A stretch of 64,000 nt of DNA from Bartonella henselae str. Houston-1 (lineage in GTDB: Bacteria > Pseudomonadota > Alphaproteobacteria > Rhizobiales > Rhizobiaceae), in assembly GCF_000046705.1 (NCBI RefSeq), contig NC_005956.1, positions 124,001-188,000 on the forward strand, written 5' to 3'. Each line of letters begins with the position of its first letter. Positions within the stretch are counted from its first letter, which is position 1. Shown one piece after another: positions 61,390 through 64,000 of this stretch. The position numbers and the translations under genes are program-made. The notes under the pieces were generated by a model. It was not told the DNA's origin. It saw only the letters and a list, made by a program, of their open reading frames with translations, and ran no database searches.

Positions 61390-62720
61390 GCATTCTATGA
61401 TATAATCCAAAATGGGTAATATTTGAAGGAAATAACAAAATAGAATCTGGAAAAATATTTTTTTAAATAACGAAAAAATGGCTGTCGTGTTTCCTTTGTA
61501 TTGAAAGTAATAATGTGATGAAGGAGGGGGCTGAGAGTTGATGTATGACGTGATGTGGAAATTTTTCTCTACTCTTTAGGTGTGAAAAAAGTTTCTGGAA
61601 ACTTATTTTCGGAGAGTTATCGTGACATTCAAGGAGGGGGGGATTTTCACTGCTATTTTGGTGAAAATAAACGAGCTTTTTGGCTTCTGGGGTGGTCATA
61701 AATTTCTTTGGACTGTCATGGGTATTAAGGCTATCCGTTTAGAGTTTAGAAGAGGAGGAGGCAAAGCTGTTTTGAGCGGTGATGTGCATTGAAAGATTTT
61801 TTAATAAATTGAGAGAGAAGTTGTCTTATTAAGGGGATTTAGTTTGAATATACCGAAATGACCTATGTACGATCAGCTAAAGTAAGAGTATTTTTTGATC
61901 TATATATTTTAAAGCGTTATGAAAACAGAATCTACCGACATAAGAGCAAAAATTGATTTAAGGCAAAATGCTTTTTATTTAAGTGTTTTATTTATCTTGT
62001 TTGTCAAAGTCCCTAGAAATTCAGATTATGTGTGGAGCTCTGCTTGATTATAAGTGGGAGAGAATATTTTTTGTTGGTTTATGTACTTTTGCGGATGTGC
62101 AGAGTGAATCTTGCGGTTGCAATAATTTATTTGAGAAAAGAAAGCCTACAATGTTGTCAAAATTGTATCTTGAGAGTTTTGTGTCATGCGATATTTAGCT
62201 ATGCAGAATCTAAAGATGGTGGGTTGCTTATAGCAATTTGTGATTATGTAGTGAGTCACAGAAAAGTAAGAGCGGGTTACTGAGTTTGGGGAGAGGAAGT
62301 TAAAATGCAAGCTAAAGTTTTAAGTAATTGGCTTATTTTGCTTTTTGATAGGAGGAATAATGACAAGTTATGTTGGATAATTTGGGAGAGTAAAGGTATT
62401 TTTTCAAAGTGGCTTTTTAGTGAGTTGGATGGGGCGTTTGTCTTTTTGAAGTAAAGAGTAGGGAGCAGATTTGCCTGTAATGGTTTTAAGCCACTTGGTG
62501 GATGACTCTATCTCATCATTTGATGGATCACGTTTAGGATGTTTAAACGCTTCACTTAGTTATATATTTTGAAACAGTTATGTTCTTTAAAACAAAAGAA
62601 ATTCGCGTAATTGTTTTTATATTGTGGGAAATGCGGCTTTGGAATGAAATTTATCAGAAACGTTTATGCTTAAATGTGAGGCAGTCTAAATTCAGGATGA
62701 GATGTGAGGAAGCAGAAGTA
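61390..62720. other. Gap between rpmA and the PTS gene
   Basis: 1.33 kb. Several short frames (61463-61699 minus; 61622-61792 plus from a GTG; 61983-62283 plus) show no recognisable motif. The obgE gene that often follows rpmA is absent. I cannot tell whether this is eroded coding sequence. Confidence 0.45.
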
Positions 62721-64000
62721 ATGAATAGAGGTTTTAACGAGAGTGAGATCTTGTCTACAAAATCTGTAAAACTTGCAGCTGCTTTTGATCATAAAAATGA
62801 TGCAATTCATGCTGCGGCTGAACTGCTTGTGCAGGTTGGTGCAGTTGACAAATCTTATCTAGCAAGCATGCTCAAACGTGAAGCAGTAACGAATACTTGG
62901 CTTGGGAATGGTATAGCAATCCCTCATGGAATGGTTGAAAATCGTGATTTAATTATCAGGGATGCAGTTGCTGTTATACAGATTCCTGCGGGTGTTGATT
63001 GGTGTGATGGAAATAAAGCACGTTTGGTGATTGCTATTGCGGCGTGTCAGGATTGCTATAGAGAGATTTGCAAAAAATTGACGCTTCTTTTATTTGATAA
63101 GGAACGGCTTGAAGAACTTTCAACAACTGCAGATAAACAGCAGATTGTTACAATGCTGTTTAGTCAGGATACAAAGAGGGAAAGGGCATTTATTGGTGAT
63201 CTTTCGGTGCGTCAGGAATGGACTTTAGATTATCCAAGTGGTCTTCATGCGCGACCAGCTTCTCTTTGGGTTGACTTTGCAAAAAAAGCGCAGGGCTCTA
63301 TCAGAGTTCGCCATGGTCAGTATACCGTTGAAATGAAAAATTTGGTTGGTTTATTGCAATTAGGAGCAAAAAATGGTGATGTTCTGATTTTTTCGACGGA
63401 TGCTTCAGAAGGTGTACAACTTCTGAAAGAAGCAATTTCTGTTGTAAAGAAAGTGAGCATAAGTGAAAAATGTGTGATGAGAGAAACGGAAGCTCAAACC
63501 AAGGCTTTTCATGGTTGGTATCCGCGCTCTATGCAGAAAGGTATTTCTGGTGTTGGAGCAAGTCCAGGGCTCGCTCTTGGAAAGATTTTTATTTTAAGGC
63601 ATGATGATATTTCTATAACGGATCAGCCAATTAGTTTTGCAAGTGGTAAGGCATGTCTTGAAAATGCTCTTACAAAAACAAAACAAAAAATGGCATCAAT
63701 TATTAATGATATCACTGTACGTGTGGGAGCGGATTCTGCTGCGATTTTTTCCGCACAAATGGTTTTGTTGGAAGATGAAAATCTGATAGCTCAAGTTTGT
63801 CGTTTTATGGCAGAAGGTCATGGTGTAGCTTGGTCTTGGGATAAAGCGGTTCGACAGTTTGCAGGTATGTTTTCTAAGGTAGATAATCCCTTGTTAGCGG
63901 CACGCGCTGTTAATTTAGTTGATGTTGGTCGTCGTGTTTTAGGCGAAATCAATCCATCGTATAGATCATTCTTTTTAAATGATATTCCGCGTGGTGTTAT
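62721..64000 (+). CDS. Fused PTS protein EIIA-HPr-EI (FPr-like), N-terminal part, runs off right edge
   Basis: 426 codons are visible from ATG 62721, which is preceded by GAGGAAG. Residues 1-150 form a fructose/mannitol-type EIIA domain with the phospho-histidine in AIPHGM (His69). Residues 165-250 are an HPr domain with SGLHARPAS (phospho-His176). From about 273 (KGISGVGASPGLALGKIFIL) an Enzyme I domain begins; its catalytic histidine lies beyond the window. Such fusions pass phosphate from phosphoenolpyruvate to sugar or regulatory partners. In the HPr domain the residue 31 positions after His176, normally the regulatory Ser46, is Asn207. The partner EIIBC is not seen, so a fructose transport role is not proven. 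Confidence 0.9.
   Translation, partial: MNRGFNESEILSTKSVKLAAAFDHKNDAIHAAAELLVQVGAVDKSYLASMLKREAVTNTWLGNGIAIPHGMVENRDLIIRDAVAVIQIPAGVDWCDGNKARLVIAIAACQDCYREICKKLTLLLFDKERLEELSTTADKQQIVTMLFSQDTKRERAFIGDLSVRQEWTLDYPSGLHARPASLWVDFAKKAQGSIRVRHGQYTVEMKNLVGLLQLGAKNGDVLIFSTDASEGVQLLKEAISVVKKVSISEKCVMRETEAQTKAFHGWYPRSMQKGISGVGASPGLALGKIFILRHDDISITDQPISFASGKACLENALTKTKQKMASIINDITVRVGADSAAIFSAQMVLLEDENLIAQVCRFMAEGHGVAWSWDKAVRQFAGMFSKVDNPLLAARAVNLVDVGRRVLGEINPSYRSFFLNDIPRGV

Noticed and set aside
61622..61792. 57-codon plus-strand frame from a GTG after a GA-rich stretch
   Set aside because: Too short, non-ATG start, no motif and no supporting neighbour.

Overview
The window is an AT-rich alphaproteobacterial chromosome segment. 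Gene order and protein signatures point to the Hyphomicrobiales (Rhizobiales) and most likely to Bartonella. The supporting marks are GcrA, Irr divergent from fabA-fabB-fabI, an acidic TIGR02300-type protein beside tRNA-Ala, rpsT-dnaA-dnaN-recF, a ccmABCDG cluster divergent from acnA, secB/fxsA/Tim44/Smr, a cyclic beta-1,2-glucan synthase, and a class II EPSP synthase resembling the Agrobacterium CP4 type. The genus is an inference. It rests on low GC, many decayed genes and unusually long non-coding gaps, and no database search was possible.

Layout. 1-2888: 5' part of an ndvB/chvB-type glucan synthase on the minus strand, running off the left edge. 3083-6888: aroA-cmk-rpsA operon (minus). 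7075-8115: acidic protein, tRNA-Ala and an orphan ORF. 8510-10348: ilvD, followed by a 2.3 kb gap holding an integrase relic, a decayed second copy of ilvD and a decayed copy of the mutS 3' end. 12627-17878: mutS (minus) and maeB (plus). 17929-20616: secB, fxsA, Tim44-like and Smr genes. 20617-22539: a gap with two tandem integrase relics. 22540-26750: hslO, argD, gcrA. 26751-27610: another gap with an integrase relic. 27611-30587: ccmG-D-C-B-A (minus). 30889-33576: acnA. 33800-38814: rpsT, a pair of inverted DnaA boxes, dnaA, dnaN, recF. 38862-45305: aroQ, cyoABCD (CyoD carries a 60-bp tandem repeat in a long tail) and gpsA. 45588-48242: fabI, fabB, fabA (minus). 48475 onwards: irr, an SH3-domain secreted protein, an orphan ORF and rpsU. 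51240-52907: a broken formate-tetrahydrofolate ligase gene. 53534: tRNA-Arg. 53993-58266: a two-gene RND efflux system. 58449-61301: pgi, tRNA-Ser, rplU, rpmA. 62721 to the right edge: the start of a fused EIIA-HPr-EI phosphotransferase.

Functionally this is mostly core metabolism and information processing: replication initiation and clamp (dnaA, dnaN, recF), mismatch repair (mutS), ribosomal proteins S1, S20, S21, L21 and L27, the chorismate pathway (aroA, aroQ), branched-chain amino acids (ilvD), unsaturated fatty acids (fabA/B/I), the TCA cycle and anaplerosis (acnA, maeB), cytochrome c maturation, and a bo3-type quinol oxidase. No intact mobile element, CRISPR array or obvious new system was found. 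The most notable accessory signal lies in the gaps. Four mutually similar minus-strand relics decode, with stops and frameshifts, into the N-terminal part of P4-type tyrosine recombinases. Beside them are decayed copies of neighbouring housekeeping genes. The picture is a genome eroding integrated elements and local duplications.
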